Positions 17,589 through 24,399 of a DNA stretch of 64,000 bases are shown here, piece by piece. The notes beneath the pieces were generated by a model. The model was not told the origin of the DNA. It did not search any database and saw only the letters and a program-made list of their open reading frames with translations. The translations under genes were made by a program, and so were the position numbers. Within the stretch, counting starts at the first letter, position 1; every line of letters starts with the position of its first letter. The stretch comes from Haemophilus sp. (GTDB lineage: Bacteria > Pseudomonadota > Gammaproteobacteria > Enterobacterales > Pasteurellaceae): assembly GCA_019423025.1 (NCBI GenBank), contig JAHZCD010000003.1, positions 124,001-188,000 of the forward strand, in the 5' to 3' direction.

Positions 17589-17844
17589 GACAAAACAAAT
17601 CGGCATGGAAGTCGCCGGGCATATTGCGCAAATGTGGGGAGCTGAAGTTATTTATATCCCGAAAAACCTGATTTTGTTGTTAAGCGTACGTGACCGCAAG
17701 ATTTTCAATGAATTCAACGGCACAAACCACCGCGAACTGCCGCGGAAATATAGCGTATCCATGCAGGAGATTTACCAAATTGTGAAGCGCGTCACAAAAG
17801 AAGAAATTGCCCGACAGCAGTTTGATATGTTTGGGGAAAAATAA
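17587..17844 (+). pseudogene. Mor-family transcription activator fragment
   Basis: The frame encodes IAQMWGAEVIYIPKN followed by a helix-turn-helix region (VRDRKIFNEFNGTNHREL, then YSVSMQEIYQIVKRV) typical of phage Mu Mor/C-like activators. Only about 85 codons remain of a usual ~130, and the frame begins inside cas3 sequence with a TTG and no ribosome site; the first ATG is at 17605. It is therefore read as a 5'-truncated gene joined to cas3. It is followed by a hairpin terminator. Standalone Mor-like genes also occur outside phages, so a Mu-like prophage is not required. Confidence 0.75.
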
Positions 17845-17859
17845 CCGCTAAAAATGAGA

Positions 17860-17882
17860 AAACGCCCGAAAGGGCGTTTTTG
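17860..17882 (+). terminator. Terminator after the Mor fragment
   Basis: AAAACGCCC-GAAA-GGGCGTTTTT hairpin. A near-identical loop and stem recur at 19173-19197. Confidence 0.85.
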
Positions 17883-17893
17883 CCCGCCTAGAA

Positions 17894-17912
17894 TTTTACC
17901 AAAAAGGTAAAA
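17894..17912. promoter_or_regulatory. Palindromic operator upstream of the XRE gene
   Basis: TTTTACC-AAAAA-GGTAAAA is a perfect 7-bp dyad about 80 bases before the XRE start. Half-sites (AGGTT) recur at 17928 and 17950. It is a natural candidate for autoregulation by the XRE protein. Confidence 0.6.
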
Positions 17913-17992
17913 AATATTTTTCATTTTAGGTTGATTTAATTTTTTTATTAGGTTAACATTTTACTATCAACTAAGAACAGGAGGGGAATACT

Positions 17993-18352
17993 ATGGCACT
18001 TACAGAATTTGGGAAAGCCGTTCGTAAGGCTAGAATTGAAATTAATGAAACCTTACTAAGCATGGCTAATGCGTTAGGTACAACAGCTGCATATTTAAGC
18101 GGTATGGAAACAGGGCGCAAAAAAATCTCAGATAGTTGGGTAACGAAAATCCAAACCTTTTTTAAGAAAAAAGGTGTTGAGATAAGTAACCTTCAGGAGT
18201 TGGCTAATGTTGCAAATGAAATGGTTCCTGTTAAAGGACTCTCATTGCAACAGCAAATGTTAGTGGCTGGTTTTGCAAGCTCTCCATTTACTCCTGAGCA
18301 ATTGAAAAAATTTGCTTCTTTGCTAGAAGATATTAATAAACCACAGGAGTAA
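17993..18352 (+). CDS. XRE-family HTH regulator paired with ImmA/IrrE protease
   Basis: A 119-residue protein with an N-terminal helix-turn-helix (about residues 5-60; ETLLSMANALGTTAAYLSGM and the following METGRKKIS are typical XRE signatures) and a short helical C-terminal region. A very strong AGGAGGGG ribosome site precedes the start. It lies 5 bases from the ImmA/IrrE-like gene. Such XRE-ImmA pairs govern mobile elements or act as toxin-antitoxin-like modules in which the protease cleaves the repressor. It sits inside the broken CRISPR locus and has its own palindromic operator. Which role applies is not decided by sequence. Confidence 0.88.
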   Translation: MALTEFGKAVRKARIEINETLLSMANALGTTAAYLSGMETGRKKISDSWVTKIQTFFKKKGVEISNLQELANVANEMVPVKGLSLQQQMLVAGFASSPFTPEQLKKFASLLEDINKPQE

Positions 18353-18357
18353 ACTGG

Positions 18358-18828
18358 ATGTACGAAATGCGAGGTAATAGAGTTGCACCTATGCAAGAAG
18401 TAGAAATTTCTCACATTGCGTTAAATGTGAGTAGCATATTGGGTTTCAATAAACGCAACAGAAAGCATTGCGACCGTTTATTTGAGCAATTGAGTGAATA
18501 CGGAATCATTATTGATCCTATGTCGGATAAAGAGTGGGCAAAATACACTAATGATCTTACTCGTGGGCATTTCTACCCACCAACTAGGACAATAAGGATT
18601 CCTGAAAGGATTTACACGATGGCGTGTCGTGGGGAAAGAGATGCTTTATTTGTAATGTTGCATGAACTTGGGCATTTATTCTTAGGTCACAATGCAGTGT
18701 TACATAACGCTAAAGAAAGACCTACGAGAATAGAAGATGCAGAATGGCAGGCGGACACCTTTGCCGAGCGGATTTTAATAGAGATGGGGTACTACGTAGA
18801 TCAGCTTTCTTTCGATTTCTATATGTAA
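18358..18828 (+). CDS. ImmA/IrrE-family metallo-endopeptidase
   Basis: A 156-residue COG2856-type protein with the zinc protease motif HELGHLFLGH (around residue 100) and the downstream glutamate region DAEWQADTFAERIL (around residue 130) that supplies the third zinc ligand. These are the diagnostic residues of ImmA/IrrE anti-repressor proteases. A GGAG site overlaps the end of the XRE gene, giving translational coupling. It is intact, unlike the cas remnants around it. The target is probably the XRE partner, as in ICEBs1 ImmA-ImmR; this is family knowledge, not shown here. A hairpin (AAACCCA/TGGGTTT) follows at 18828-18853. Confidence 0.88.
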   Translation: MYEMRGNRVAPMQEVEISHIALNVSSILGFNKRNRKHCDRLFEQLSEYGIIIDPMSDKEWAKYTNDLTRGHFYPPTRTIRIPERIYTMACRGERDALFVMLHELGHLFLGHNAVLHNAKERPTRIEDAEWQADTFAERILIEMGYYVDQLSFDFYM

Positions 18829-18887
18829 AAACCCAATCACAAAGACTGGGTTTTAGGATAGTAAGTAATATTGGCGTATTAATTACT

Positions 18888-19007
18888 ATGTATAGTTCTC
18901 CATCCGCTGTACACAATACATGCAAAAGAAGAACACCTTCGAAAACGGTGAAGTATTCTAAAACAAGTTGCATAGCATTGTCTATAGGTAAAGTGATGGT
19001 AACCTGA
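18888..19007 (+). CDS. Possible 39-aa basic small protein
   Basis: A 39-codon frame beginning MYSSPSAVHNTCKRRTPSK, rich in Lys, Arg, Ser and Thr, with two cysteines. There is no clear ribosome site before the ATG, and the frame is also open upstream into the ImmA gene. It may be chance. It is listed because it fills the gap between two genuine cassette genes. Confidence 0.25.
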   Translation: MYSSPSAVHNTCKRRTPSKTVKYSKTSCIALSIGKVMVT

Positions 19008-19026
19008 AAAATAAGAGGTAAGCCTA

Positions 19027-19167
19027 ATGGCTATGACAACTTGTTCTAAGTGTGGTCGTGTTTGCCCTCTAATTTTCCGTTGGACGCGTGAAGACCCGCG
19101 TACCGGCGCAATTATTAGAGCTAAACACCGCCCTATGCCAATTCCACAATGTGATTGTGGCAGATAA
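19027..19167 (+). CDS. 46-aa cysteine-rich mini-protein (putative zinc ribbon)
   Basis: A short gene with a good ribosome site (AAGAGGTAAGCCTA) encoding MAMTTCSKCGRVCPLIF and ending PQCDCGR. Two CxxC/CxC-like pairs, CSKCGRVC near the start and CDC at the end, with about 27 residues between them suggest a zinc-bound fold. It has its own terminator immediately after. I recognise no family. It lies in the same orientation 200 bases after ImmA and may belong to the same cassette. Similar tiny zinc ribbons occur in phage and integrative element cargo. Confidence 0.6.
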   Translation: MAMTTCSKCGRVCPLIFRWTREDPRTGAIIRAKHRPMPIPQCDCGR

Positions 19168-19170
19168 TTA

Positions 19171-19200
19171 ATAAAAACGTCCGAAAGGGCGTTTTTTTAT
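19171..19200 (+). terminator. Terminator after the 46-aa gene
   Basis: AAACGTCC-GAAA-GGGCGTTTTTTT hairpin with T-run, resembling the one after the Mor fragment. Confidence 0.85.
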
Positions 19201-19263
19201 GAGTAAAATAAAATTTATTGAAATATGATTTATTAGAACTTTTACTAACTTAAAAAAATTTCT

Positions 19264-19590
19264 ATGAAAAAAACATTAATTCTGTCAGTGTTAATTTTCT
19301 CTCCTCCAGTATTTGCGCATGATCTAGATAATCATAAAATACACGGCTTTATCTCCACCAACCTTGCCGCCAAAACCGTCTCTGAGGGCGCACTGTGGTA
19401 TATGCAAACCCGCCACCGTGTTCCCATCGTATTTTCAGACGACCTACGCCCCCAACACTCGCCACCATTGCCGCCATGCGCGAACTCCTAAACAGCGCCC
19501 CCCGCCCGACTACGGCAAACGCTGCAAAACCTGCTCGATGGTGGAGATTTGCCAGCCGGAGTTGTTGGGGAGCTGGATAGGAGTATAGGG
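19264..19590 (+). pseudogene. cas4: cas4 remnant (type I-C), frameshifted C-terminal part
   Basis: Three frames in succession rebuild the end of a type I-C Cas4: EGALWYMQTRHRVPIVFSDDLR, of which the TRHRVPIVFSDDLR part ends at about 19449; then TLATIAAMRELLNSAP in the next frame to about 19500; then YGKRCKTCSMVEICQPELLG with the three C-terminal Fe-S cysteines, stopping near 19590. At least two frameshifts are needed. The front end is not Cas4: it is a signal-peptide-like start, MKKTLILSVLIFSPPVFA, with no ribosome site. Cas4 trims spacers during adaptation; this copy cannot work. Base use is GC-rich and Neisseria-like. Confidence 0.85.
19434..19445 (-). repeat. Neisserial DNA uptake sequence variant inside cas4 remnant
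   Basis: The complement reads AGGTCGTCTGAA, the 12-base uptake dialect described for N. mucosa-group species. Here it lies in the codons for FSDDL, so coding constraint alone could produce it; alone it is weak evidence. Confidence 0.45.
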
Positions 19591-19882
19591 GATGTTTGTG
19601 AAATAGGAGAATATGGCGGATTGAATTCAAATGAGGACAAAGCATCAATGCTTGTTATATACAAATGGCATATAATGGTATTGGCAGAGATGTACTAGTT
19701 TGAATTTAATTTACTATAAAAAACATCTGTTAACATATTGATTTTATCTTATTTCTATAGAGATTTCGTCTGAAGCTAAAACTAGTAACCCACAAATTAT
19801 GGACGAAGATTTGTTAATTTTTAAATTTATTTAGATGCGCTAAACTACATTTGTGAGACAGTTTAGTTATTGAGGAGTTAAA
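19591..19882. other. AT-rich spacer between cas4 remnant and the 252-aa gene
   Basis: No gene is recognised. An inverted repeat, CTAAACT (19840-19846) with AGTTTAG (19860-19866), lies just before the ribosome site of the next gene and could be an operator or a leader hairpin. Confidence 0.4.
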
Positions 19883-20641
19883 ATGTCAAAACCAAAAAAA
19901 TTTGAAGATTTTTTTGATAGAACAAGTAATTCAATTAAAAAAGTTGATGTTTTGATAGCTTATGATGATAAAAATGGCAATATCAATCCCTATTTAAACC
20001 ATATTTTTTGTCCAGAATGTTATATTGCTGCCTTATCGTTTGTTCATGGTAAAACACCTCATCTAAGAAGTATTCCATCATCTCTTCACTCAAATAGTTG
20101 CTCATATAATTATTCTTATGCAAGGAAAACTACTATCCTGAAGTATCTTGAAAAATTAACTTCTGAGCAAGTAAAAAATCGTTTAAATAGCATGATGCGT
20201 CAATTAATGCCTAGTAAAAATGATATAGCAGAATTACAATCTAATCTGACTATCGAAAACAATTCTTTTCTTTTTGATGAGGAAGAGAATACTCAAAGTA
20301 AAAAGGTTATAAAAAAGACGATAAGAAAACAAAGGCTTTCTGGATGGATTGACTCAGATATTTCAGGTAAGCTTTATCTTTTCTATGGGGATGTTCAGAT
20401 TTCATCTGAAGAAAAACAATCAAAAACAGGAAACACTTATTTTAGATGGGTTATAAAAACAAAAAATAAAGATGGAGTATGGAAGTATAGGACTAGCCTG
20501 TATCGTGGTTCAATAAATGAATGTTTTGATAAAGATTCAGTGTATAAAATTGTCCTTATTGGTACTGCTAATTTTGATAATGGATATTTAAATATTAAAC
20601 TTGAGAATAGAAACGCAGTTTTATATAAAAAGGTTGAGTAA
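19883..20641 (+). CDS. Unrecognised 252-aa protein with a putative zinc site, inserted in the CRISPR remnant
   Basis: An intact AT-rich gene with a strong GAGGAG ribosome site. Residues about 38-75 show CPEC, then H-x3-K-x2-H and HSNSC, a spacing reminiscent of the N-terminal zinc finger of CoiA-like nuclease-associated proteins. The middle is helical and charged (LEKLTSEQVKNRLNSMMRQL). The last ~95 residues alternate short strands and end YKIVLIGTANFDNGYLNIKL, which could be an OB-type nucleic-acid-binding barrel. No catalytic motif is certain. It sits exactly between cas4 and cas1 remnants, so it arrived after or during loss of the CRISPR system. Defence or mobile-element cargo is an inference. 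Confidence 0.7.
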   Translation: MSKPKKFEDFFDRTSNSIKKVDVLIAYDDKNGNINPYLNHIFCPECYIAALSFVHGKTPHLRSIPSSLHSNSCSYNYSYARKTTILKYLEKLTSEQVKNRLNSMMRQLMPSKNDIAELQSNLTIENNSFLFDEEENTQSKKVIKKTIRKQRLSGWIDSDISGKLYLFYGDVQISSEEKQSKTGNTYFRWVIKTKNKDGVWKYRTSLYRGSINECFDKDSVYKIVLIGTANFDNGYLNIKLENRNAVLYKKVE

Positions 20642-20751
20642 CTAAGGTGAAGTAAGTAAACCGCAGCCTACATCTACACCTTTAAAATCAAAATGTAAGG
20701 AGTGTGCGGTACGCACGCGGTTTTCTGCTGTTCAAGCCATTGCTTCAAACT

Positions 20752-20763
20752 TTCAGACGACCT
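20752..20763 (-). repeat. Neisserial DNA uptake sequence variant (intergenic)
   Basis: The complement reads AGGTCGTCTGAA, identical to the variant at 19434. Here it is non-coding, so it is a much stronger mark of neisserial origin than the coding copy. Confidence 0.7.
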
Positions 20764-20782
20764 TATGTTTCAGTCTATGTAG

Positions 20783-20802
20783 GTCGGATACTTGTATCCG
20801 AC
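20783..20802. repeat. Palindromic repeat GTCGGATAC-type, copy 1
   Basis: GTCGGATACTTGTATCCGAC is a 20-base palindrome of a kind scattered between genes in commensal Neisseria. A diverged sister copy lies 50 bases downstream. Confidence 0.65.
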
Positions 20803-20852
20803 AACCTTTTGATATTTATATGATTTGAAATTATTGCGGTAATTTTGAAAGT

Positions 20853-20872
20853 GTCGGATTCGAGAATCCGAC
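20853..20872. repeat. Palindromic repeat GTCGGATTC-type, copy 2
   Basis: GTCGGATTCGAGAATCCGAC has the same outer arms as copy 1 with a changed centre, so the pair can form two small hairpins or one large one. Confidence 0.65.
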
Positions 20873-20944
20873 TTACCATTTTTCAGGTGGAGCAACCCTG
20901 TTAAATACCCCAAAAGTGCGGTCAAAACCCAAGGAGTTTCCCCC

Positions 20945-21350
20945 ATGCGTAAATTGCAAAATACGCTCTACATCACCACCCAAGGCAGTTATCTGCATAA
21001 GGAACGGGAGATGCTGGTGGTGGAATAGGAGCGAAAGAAGGTCACACAGTTGCCGGTGTCTATCGGGCATATTTTCTGTTTCGGGAATATGCTGGCATCG
21101 CCGTTTTGCTGGGGTTTTGCGTCGGGCGCAGTATCGGGTGTCGGAGCAAAATCCTGTGCCGATTGCGCGCAATATCATTGCAGCGAAGATTCAGGCGAGT
21201 AAGCGGGTGCTTCAGCGGCAGATTCGCAATTATGGCTAGAATGCGGCGATTCAAAGTGCGGTCGATTCGTTGAATATTTCGCTGCGGCAGTTGAAAGGGG
21301 CGTCGGAGCTCGACCTAGTACACGGTATTGAGGGCGATGCGGCGGAATAA
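20945..21350 (+). pseudogene. cas1: cas1 remnant (type I-C)
   Basis: The start MRKLQNTLYITTQGSYLHKE is the typical Cas1 opening of type I-C, followed by VVE-stop-ERKKV, then QLPVSIGHIFCFGN in the same frame. After an internal loss the frame shifts to LRRAQYRVSEQNPVPIARN, IIAAKIQASKRVLQRQIRNYG-stop and finally SLNISLRQLKGASELDLVHG before the stop at 21350. At least one frameshift, two nonsense codons and a deletion are visible, and the C-terminal catalytic half is gone. Cas1 would integrate spacers. No cas2 or repeat array follows; queA begins 117 bases on. A Haemophilus uptake core lies inside it at about 21255. Confidence 0.88.
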
Positions 21351-21466
21351 AACTTAATAAATTTGAATAGTATAATATTTACCGCCCTACTCTATCTCTC
21401 CCCCTTGTATTTCCCCCTTATTCGCTCTAGACTATGCCCCATTTTTAGCTTTCATTATTTATAATT

Positions 21467-22558
21467 ATGCGTGTTTCTGACTTTCATTTTGACTTACCTG
21501 ATGAGCTGATTGCTCGTTACCCTAAAGAAGATCGCTCTTCTTGCCGCTTGTTACAACTCAATGGCGAAAGCGGAGAAATTTCTCACCGCACTTTTACCGA
21601 TGTATTGGATTTAATCGACGAAGGGGATTTGTTGATTTTTAACAATACGCGTGTGATCCCTGCTCGTATGTTTGGTCGTAAAGCCAGTGGCGGAAAAATT
21701 GAAGTGTTAGTAGAGCGTGTTTTAAGTGAACATCATTTTTTAGCGCATATTCGTTCGTCAAAAGCGCCGAAAGAAGGTGCTGAATTATTTTTAGGTGAAG
21801 ATAAACTCGGTGAAAATAAGGGCGTAAAAGCCATTATGGTTGGTCGTCAAGATACGCTTTTTGAAGTGGAATTAGCGGATAAAAGTCGCAATGTACTTGA
21901 TGTGTTACAAGAAATCGGTCATATGCCTTTGCCGCCTTATATTGATCGCCCTGATGAAGAAGCGGATCAAGAATGCTATCAAACCGTGTATAACAAAGTG
22001 CCTGGTGCAGTGGCTGCGCCAACGGCTGGCTTGCATTTTGATGATGAGCTTTTACAAAAATTACATGAAAAAGGCGTTAATTTTGAATTTGTGACTTTGC
22101 ACGTGGGCGCAGGCACATTCCAACCCGTACGTGTTGAAAATATTGAAGATCACATTATGCACGCGGAATATGTGGAGCTTTCTCAAGAAGTCTGCAATGC
22201 CATTATTGAAACGAAGAAAGCGGGTAAACGTGTGATTGCGGTAGGTACAACATCAGTGCGTTCTGTTGAAACCGCAGCCCTATCAGCAGAAGAAAATGGC
22301 AACCCAGATTTAATTGAACCTTATTTTTCTGATACGTCTATTTTTATTTACCCAGGTAAATCATTCCGTGTGGTGGATGCGTTGATTACTAACTTCCACT
22401 TGCCAGAAAGCACATTGATTATGTTGGTGTCTGCCTTTGCAGGCTTTAGCCACACCATGAACGCCTATAAAAGTGCGGTCGAAAATCGCTACCGTTTTTT
22501 CAGTTATGGCGATGCGATGTTCATTACCAAAAATCCCAATGTGAAAGGGTTAGAATAA
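21467..22558 (+). CDS. queA: S-adenosylmethionine:tRNA ribosyltransferase-isomerase
   Basis: Adds the ribosyl part of SAM to preQ1-modified tRNA, making epoxyqueuosine. The 363-residue protein begins MRVSDFHFDLPDELIARYP and carries the family's DLLIFNNTRVIPAR, PTAGLHF and VTLHVGAGTFQPV motifs, with NFHLPESTLIMLVSAFAG near the end. Length matches E. coli QueA. It lies upstream of tgt in the same direction, but a terminator hairpin at 22602-22628 separates them, so tgt may also be transcribed from its own promoter. With queH at 57.0 kb this completes the last steps of queuosine synthesis. Confidence 0.97.
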   Translation: MRVSDFHFDLPDELIARYPKEDRSSCRLLQLNGESGEISHRTFTDVLDLIDEGDLLIFNNTRVIPARMFGRKASGGKIEVLVERVLSEHHFLAHIRSSKAPKEGAELFLGEDKLGENKGVKAIMVGRQDTLFEVELADKSRNVLDVLQEIGHMPLPPYIDRPDEEADQECYQTVYNKVPGAVAAPTAGLHFDDELLQKLHEKGVNFEFVTLHVGAGTFQPVRVENIEDHIMHAEYVELSQEVCNAIIETKKAGKRVIAVGTTSVRSVETAALSAEENGNPDLIEPYFSDTSIFIYPGKSFRVVDALITNFHLPESTLIMLVSAFAGFSHTMNAYKSAVENRYRFFSYGDAMFITKNPNVKGLE

Positions 22559-22601
22559 GTGGTTTGACTTATTTTCAACCAACTCATAAAATACCTATCA
22601 A

Positions 22602-22628
22602 GAAGCCTGTACTAACAGGCTTTTTTAT
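22602..22628 (+). terminator. Terminator between queA and tgt
   Basis: AAGCCTGT-ACTA-ACAGGCTT hairpin followed by six T residues. Confidence 0.85.
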
Positions 22629-22670
22629 TGAATAACAACCTACGAACTGTTTATTCGTTGAGGAAAGAAA

Positions 22671-23819
22671 ATGAAATATGAATTAGATAAAACCAGCGGC
22701 AGTGCGCGTCGTGGTCGCTTGGTGTTTGAACGTCCACAAGGTACGTTCAGCGTGGAAACCCCTGCATTTATGCCTGTGGGTACTTATGGCACGGTAAAAG
22801 GCATGACACCAGAAGAAGTGCGTGCGACAGGTGCAGAAATTTTGCTTGGTAACACATTTCATCTATGGCTTCGTCCAGGTCAGGAAGTGATGCGTAAACA
22901 CGGTGATTTACATGACTTTATGCAATGGCATCGTCCGATTTTGACTGACAGTGGCGGTTTCCAAGTATTTAGTTTAGGTAAATTACGTAAAATCACCGAA
23001 GAAGGCGTGAAATTCCAAAACCCAATTAACGGTGAGCGCATTTTCCTTTCGCCTGAAAAGTCTATGGAAATTCAATATGATTTAGGGTCTGACATCGTGA
23101 TGATTTTCGATGAATGTACGCCTTATCCAGCGACTTTCGATTATGCGAAAAAATCTATGGAAATGTCTCTTCGTTGGGCAAAACGCAGCCGCGATCGCTT
23201 TGATGAATTAGGCAATAAAAATGCCCTATTCGGTATTATCCAAGGCGGCGTGTTTGAAGAATTACGTAAAGTATCACTAGAAGGCTTAGTGAATATTGGC
23301 TTTGACGGTTATGCGGTGGGCGGTTTAGCGGTAGGCGAACCAAAAGAAGATATGCACCGCATTTTAGAATACATCTGCCCACAAATTCCGGCTGATAAAC
23401 CGCGTTATTTAATGGGCGTAGGTAAACCGGAAGATTTAGTGGAAGGTGTGCGTCGTGGTATTGATATGTTTGACTGCGTAATGCCAACCCGTAACGCTCG
23501 TAACGGTCATTTATTCGTGACTGACGGCATTGTTAAAATCCGTAATGCAAAATATCGTGATGATACCAGCCCATTGGATCCAGAATGTGATTGCTACACC
23601 TGTAAAAACTACACCAAAGCCTATTTATATCATTTAGATAAATGCGGTGAAATTTTAGGTGCACGCTTAAATACCATTCACAATTTACGCTATTATCAAC
23701 GCTTAATGGCGGAAATTCGTCAGGCTATCGAAGACGATCGTTTTGATGATTTTGTCGTGGAATTCTATGCTCGCATGGGCAAACCAGTTCCCCCATTACA
23801 ATTAGCGGATAAATCATAA
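22671..23819 (+). CDS. tgt: tRNA-guanine transglycosylase
   Basis: Exchanges guanine-34 for preQ1 in GU(N)-anticodon tRNAs, the step before QueA. The 382-residue protein shows the catalytic region LTDSGGFQVFSLG, the IFDECTPYP stretch, YAVGGLAVGEP, the nucleophile region GIDMFDCVMPTRNARNG, and the zinc site C-x-C-x2-C (ECDCYTC) with a later histidine near residue 345. A clear GAGGAAAG ribosome site precedes the start. Length matches the bacterial enzyme. It is followed by an inverted uptake pair. Confidence 0.97.
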   Translation: MKYELDKTSGSARRGRLVFERPQGTFSVETPAFMPVGTYGTVKGMTPEEVRATGAEILLGNTFHLWLRPGQEVMRKHGDLHDFMQWHRPILTDSGGFQVFSLGKLRKITEEGVKFQNPINGERIFLSPEKSMEIQYDLGSDIVMIFDECTPYPATFDYAKKSMEMSLRWAKRSRDRFDELGNKNALFGIIQGGVFEELRKVSLEGLVNIGFDGYAVGGLAVGEPKEDMHRILEYICPQIPADKPRYLMGVGKPEDLVEGVRRGIDMFDCVMPTRNARNGHLFVTDGIVKIRNAKYRDDTSPLDPECDCYTCKNYTKAYLYHLDKCGEILGARLNTIHNLRYYQRLMAEIRQAIEDDRFDDFVVEFYARMGKPVPPLQLADKS

Positions 23820-23825
23820 TTGATG

Positions 23826-23866
23826 AAAGTGCGGTAGAAAAATGAAATGTTTTTTGACCGCACTTT
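23826..23866 (+). terminator. Inverted uptake-sequence pair after tgt
   Basis: AAAGTGCGGT and ACCGCACTTT arms about 21 bases apart, followed by T residues; it lies directly between tgt and the hemerythrin-like gene. Confidence 0.6.
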
Positions 23867-23883
23867 TTAACAAAGGAAACCTT

Positions 23884-24396
23884 ATGCAAATCCTCGAACC
23901 TCAACAATTTGCCACTTGGAATGAGCCGATTGATATGCTTTATGCTTGTCATAGCAAAGTGAAACGCTTTTGCAAGCAGCTTACGATTCTTCCTGGCTAC
24001 TTAGAAAAAAATGGCGTGAATCAAGCCGTATTAAATGATGTAAAAACCATTTTGCAGTATTTTAATCATGCTGCACCACTTCATCATGATGATGAAGAAA
24101 AAGATTTTTTCCCCGCTTTAATTGAAAAAGCGCCTCAAGCGAAAGAATCGGTGGATGAATTAGAACGCCAACATGTGACTTTGCATGAAAATTGGGCAAA
24201 GCTTTCGGAGCAGCTAGAAGAATTAATTACCGAGAAACGTACTGATGTAGATGAAAGACTGATTACACTGTTTGTGGCGAGCTATGATAGACACATTGCC
24301 CTTGAGGAGCCGCTATTTGAGCTTGGTAAGCAATATTTATCAGCAGAACAACTCACGGCTATGGGCAAAATTATGTTTGCTCGTCGCCAAGCTTAA
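23884..24396 (+). CDS. Hemerythrin-like HHE-domain protein
   Basis: A 170-residue four-helix protein with the histidine and carboxylate pattern of HHE cation-binding domains: HHDDEEKDFFPAL around residue 60, RQHVTLHENW near residue 97, and SYDRHIALEEPLF near 137. Such proteins bind a di-iron centre and serve in oxygen, nitric oxide or iron-sulfur repair responses. The start at 23884 follows an AAAGGAAA ribosome site; the extra upstream codons lie in the uptake pair. It ends 3 bases before a TusA-like gene, so the two form an operon, perhaps linked by sulfur and redox metabolism. Confidence 0.85.
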   Translation: MQILEPQQFATWNEPIDMLYACHSKVKRFCKQLTILPGYLEKNGVNQAVLNDVKTILQYFNHAAPLHHDDEEKDFFPALIEKAPQAKESVDELERQHVTLHENWAKLSEQLEELITEKRTDVDERLITLFVASYDRHIALEEPLFELGKQYLSAEQLTAMGKIMFARRQA

Positions 24397-24399
24397 ATC

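Larger units (their letters stand above)
20642..20944. other. Intergenic block with neisserial repeats before cas1
   Basis: Apart from the listed uptake variant and two hairpin repeats, it holds a GTGCGGTACGCAC dyad near 20704-20716 and a Haemophilus uptake core near 20925. No gene is seen. The mixture of neisserial and Haemophilus signals marks it as a mosaic. Confidence 0.6.

Noticed and set aside
17587..17844. Mor-like gene as evidence of a Mu-like prophage
   Set aside because: No transposase, head or tail genes accompany it, and the fragment lacks its start; a single Mor-like remnant does not show a prophage.
18722..19007. Other long frames overlapping the ImmA gene end
   Set aside because: They lack ribosome sites and composition support; only the 39-codon part was kept at low confidence.
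16971..21466. Possible CRISPR repeat array near the cas remnants
   Set aside because: No direct repeats of 28-36 bases at regular spacing were found on either strand; only isolated hairpins and uptake-like motifs.
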